Shown piece after piece: positions 6,534 through 9,197 of a stretch of DNA of 9,197 nucleotides. A model generated the notes under the pieces. The model ran no database searches. It was not told where the DNA came from and saw only the letters and a program-made list of their open reading frames with translations. A program made the translations under genes and the position numbers. Each line of letters begins with the position of its first letter. The first letter of the stretch is position 1. The stretch comes from an uncultured Bacteroidia bacterium (lineage in GTDB: Bacteria; Bacteroidota; Bacteroidia; Bacteroidales; UBA932), in the NCBI GenBank assembly GCA_902797895.1, contig CADBUS010000067.1, positions 1 through 9,197 of the forward strand, read 5' to 3'.

Positions 6534-9197
6534 CTAATGACTCTGCTCCAAAACAGGACGCACTACACACGCCTGATTAGCATTTAATGCAGAACTATTC
6601 TCTGTTGTTATAGATCCCAAAGTGGTTGTAACAGCAAACCTGAAGATAACACGTGTTTGAATGTTGTCGCTACCACCAGAAGTACTGCTTGACATAGCTG
6701 TCCAATAATCCGCATTATTATTATCATTAACTCTGCCACTTCCCCCCATTCTGTGACTATGTTTAGGAAAATAGAGAGTATAGGTAGATGTTGTACCGGT
6801 GTGGTTATTAGTAAACTTAGCACCTACAGGCAGACCATTAGCAACATCTGCAGCTACAAACTCTCCATATTTGGTACTACCATTAATAAAGCCGGTTGCA
6901 AATCTACTTGGAGGTACACAGAAGCCTGCCGGAGATGGATCGTAAATGGTCTTTTTGATATAACTCTTAAACTTGTTATTTCTTTGCTGACCCACTGAAG
7001 TTGCCTCGTATTGGCTGTAGTTCCACAAGCTAATCACTTCTCGATAAAAAGTCTTATAACCATAAGCATCTGAGGTAGTTTTATTGTACAGATGTGGTCT
7101 TTTTATCCAAAGGTCTATGCTTCGGCCATAACCTGCGTCTTCGAATCCATTAAGGCTATTTGAAGTAGTTTGAAAACTGGCAAAAATATTATAGCGACTG
7201 CTTGAAAATGGCTTATCAGTTTTTACCGGATCCTTAATATCTCCGTGTATTCCGATAAACGGATCTTTTCTGCCCCACTGATAGTAGGTAGAGGAGAAAT
7301 AGGTGCCCTCTACCGGTGTAGAGATTGTATAAGATGCCTGTGATACATTAATATCTTTATAAACATTGGTACCATCTTGTCTTATACGCAGTATTGCATC
7401 CTTGGCTTTTGTACTGCCCCCATATTCCAAAGGAATAGTCCACCCCAAGTTAGAGTTGAGCATTTTGGCATCTATCTCTTTGGAAGTATCTATCGCATCC
7501 ACATATTTGAAAGAAGATAACTGATACCAGTTTTGGCTTACCGGTGCTACCCAGATATGCCAGCTCCAAAGAATTTTATCTTTCTCTTTATCTCTTAGTG
7601 CTACAACTATGTTAGATGGGAGTATGCGCTCTTTCTCTATACGGAATTTTATATACTTGCAACTTAGGCCGGCACCGGTTGGAGCATCTATTACAGAGAT
7701 ATCTTTATCCAATATTACCTCTGCCCCCGGATATACATCTTGCCAGACCACAAATGCTTCATAATTACCGGAAAGGGTAAGATTTGGATCTGCTAAAATA
7801 TATTGAGAAGCGATTTGATTGCCATCTGCATTCTTAAAAGTAACAAAGTAGTCTTTACTATAATCCCAATAGTCTGAACCATTCCCCGCAGTCTCTCCCA
7901 CAGCATTGCCATAAACAAGCGGGAAGCAATAGAAGCCCGGTGCGCTAACCACGTATGTGTTGGCTGTATGCGAACCGGAAGTGGTAATACTTGTAACATT
8001 TGTTGATGGGTAGGCCTCGCCATAAATATCGTAGAGCGACAAATCGCGTGGAGCTTCGTATGTTCCTACAGCTGTAGCATTCTTTAAATCAGTTATAAAG
8101 GATGATAGAGCACTCTTAGTGGAGACACTCTCCAACTGCCCCGGAGCGATAGTCAGTGTTAAATTCTCCTGCGTTAAAGTACCAGTACCACCCTTATATT
8201 TGTCAACATCTATCCAGTTTGGCCACTCTTCTGTATCATAACCATACTCAGTTCCGTCCTCTGCCACATAGTAGAGTGTCCAAGATTTTGGTGTAACAGG
8301 ATTTCTGTTTTTACTGGTAACTTTAATACTCTTGCTATTGAAATTTGGAGCTTCTGCGCTCGATACTTGAATATCATCCACATCTGTTGAGAGTATAGTG
8401 GAGCCATCGCTCATTCCGGCATTGCTAATCAATACCTTATGCCCCTCAGGTACTTCCAAATCAGCTCCACCCTTCTTTAGATTGAGAGTCATTACTCTAT
8501 GTATAGTCTCAGTACCACTACCGGCTGCCTCATTGTTGACTACATAATCCATATCAAAAATAACCTTGATCTTTTTCTGAGCTCCAGCAGTAATGGCTGT
8601 TTTACCAAGGGTCAATATGGTGAATTTAAGATAAGGGTTTGCATCTGTTGATTTAGGAAGGGTAATTGGCAATAAATCAGTACCAGAAGAGGTCTTAAAA
8701 TTAATCTTAATCTCCTTGCTCTTATTTGCAGCAGCCACTTCACTTATGCTACTATAAAATCCAAAATTATCGGAGTCGTCAAACTTCAGGTTAGTGGTAA
8801 TCCCTTTTGCTGCAAGAAATGTATCAGCATCTTCAGACTTAATAGTTACCCCCTTTAAAATCATACTCTCACCCACCCCTAATTTATTATCGGTAAAGTT
8901 AAACTCGTAGGCGGTAAAGTTGGGATAAAACTTCAAATCTACCTCAGAAGCAGGTACATTGGCTGCGGCCACTTTTACACCACCATACATATAACCAAAC
9001 TCGTGGAGATTTGGGTTATACTGATTGGCTACAGAGGCGTCCAACACCACATCTTGGGTAAAACCATCGCTACCTTTTACAGAGTAGTCAAGCTCTTTGA
9101 GCTTTATGACTTTATTTTCCAAATCAAGTTCTGTGAGAGAAGGAGCCATTTTAGGATATGCTCCATAAAAATAGTGATCTACTTTATCACCCCACCA
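6534..9197 (-). CDS. Large fimbrillin-like surface protein, 5' end beyond right edge
   Basis: The frame is open to the right edge: codons upstream of the Met at 9149 read WWGDKVDHYFYGAYPK. The gene is therefore incomplete and that Met is probably internal; 887 residues are visible, ending in TAG. The visible N-terminal half is beta-rich and Ser/Thr/Asn-rich with few Cys, as expected of an exported Bacteroidales surface protein; the signal peptide or lipobox would lie outside the window. The C-terminal half carries motifs I recognise from large Bacteroidales fimbrillin-family proteins: GFYCFPLVYGN (421-431), LWSWHIWV (543-550), NLGW (583-586), YYQWGRKDPF (638-647), IYDPSPAGFCVP (751-762) and a final CVVRPV. 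The last part resembles the FISUMP-type domain (DPxPxGxxVP at the start, RPV at the end). By analogy with FimA/Mfa1 systems it may be a pilus tip or accessory adhesin. That role is inference; no assembly partner is visible. The neighbouring hisS gives no functional clue. Confidence 0.8.
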   Translation of the reverse strand, partial: WWGDKVDHYFYGAYPKMAPSLTELDLENKVIKLKELDYSVKGSDGFTQDVVLDASVANQYNPNLHEFGYMYGGVKVAAANVPASEVDLKFYPNFTAYEFNFTDNKLGVGESMILKGVTIKSEDADTFLAAKGITTNLKFDDSDNFGFYSSISEVAAANKSKEIKINFKTSSGTDLLPITLPKSTDANPYLKFTILTLGKTAITAGAQKKIKVIFDMDYVVNNEAAGSGTETIHRVMTLNLKKGGADLEVPEGHKVLISNAGMSDGSTILSTDVDDIQVSSAEAPNFNSKSIKVTSKNRNPVTPKSWTLYYVAEDGTEYGYDTEEWPNWIDVDKYKGGTGTLTQENLTLTIAPGQLESVSTKSALSSFITDLKNATAVGTYEAPRDLSLYDIYGEAYPSTNVTSITTSGSHTANTYVVSAPGFYCFPLVYGNAVGETAGNGSDYWDYSKDYFVTFKNADGNQIASQYILADPNLTLSGNYEAFVVWQDVYPGAEVILDKDISVIDAPTGAGLSCKYIKFRIEKERILPSNIVVALRDKEKDKILWSWHIWVAPVSQNWYQLSSFKYVDAIDTSKEIDAKMLNSNLGWTIPLEYGGSTKAKDAILRIRQDGTNVYKDINVSQASYTISTPVEGTYFSSTYYQWGRKDPFIGIHGDIKDPVKTDKPFSSSRYNIFASFQTTSNSLNGFEDAGYGRSIDLWIKRPHLYNKTTSDAYGYKTFYREVISLWNYSQYEATSVGQQRNNKFKSYIKKTIYDPSPAGFCVPPSRFATGFINGSTKYGEFVAADVANGLPVGAKFTNNHTGTTSTYTLYFPKHSHRMGGSGRVNDNNNADYWTAMSSSTSGGSDNIQTRVIFRFAVTTTLGSITTENSSALNANQACVVRPVLEQSH

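Overview
This window looks like chromosomal DNA from a member of the Bacteroidales (phylum Bacteroidota). The evidence is the gene content: a SusC/SusD-type outer-membrane uptake pair, a Bacteroidota-type ECF sigma factor with a FecR/DUF4974 anti-sigma factor, and a large fimbrillin-like surface protein. Start sites also lack strong Shine-Dalgarno sequences, as is usual in that phylum. The base composition leans towards AT. I cannot name a genus from the sequence alone.

All six genes lie on the minus strand and are transcribed from right to left. They are packed almost end to end, with gaps of 27, 28, 68, 13 and 11 bases. In transcription order they are: the 3' part of a large fimbrillin-like protein (9197-6534, its start lies beyond the right edge); hisS, histidyl-tRNA synthetase (6506-5127); an ECF sigma-70 factor (5098-4568); its FecR-type anti-sigma factor (4499-3546); a complete SusC-like TonB-dependent receptor with an N-terminal STN signalling domain (3532-191); and the first 59 codons of a SusD-like lipoprotein (179-1, running off the left edge). 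No stretch longer than 70 bases lacks a gene. I see no tRNA, rRNA, insertion sequence, CRISPR array or convincing intrinsic terminator.

The left half forms a textbook trans-envelope signalling and uptake cassette. SusC/SusD would bind and import an oligomeric nutrient. The STN domain of SusC would report ligand occupancy through the periplasm to FecR, and FecR would release or activate the ECF sigma factor to raise transcription of the same operon. No glycosidase, protease or other ligand-revealing enzyme is inside the window, so the substrate is unknown. hisS is a housekeeping gene between the fimbrillin-like gene and the sigma gene. The points most worth a second look are the sigma gene's apparent lack of an ATG start close behind hisS, a composite inverted repeat covering the anti-sigma ribosome-binding region, and a candidate Gly-Thr self-cleavage site in FecR. 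Nothing here clearly amounts to a wholly new kind of system.
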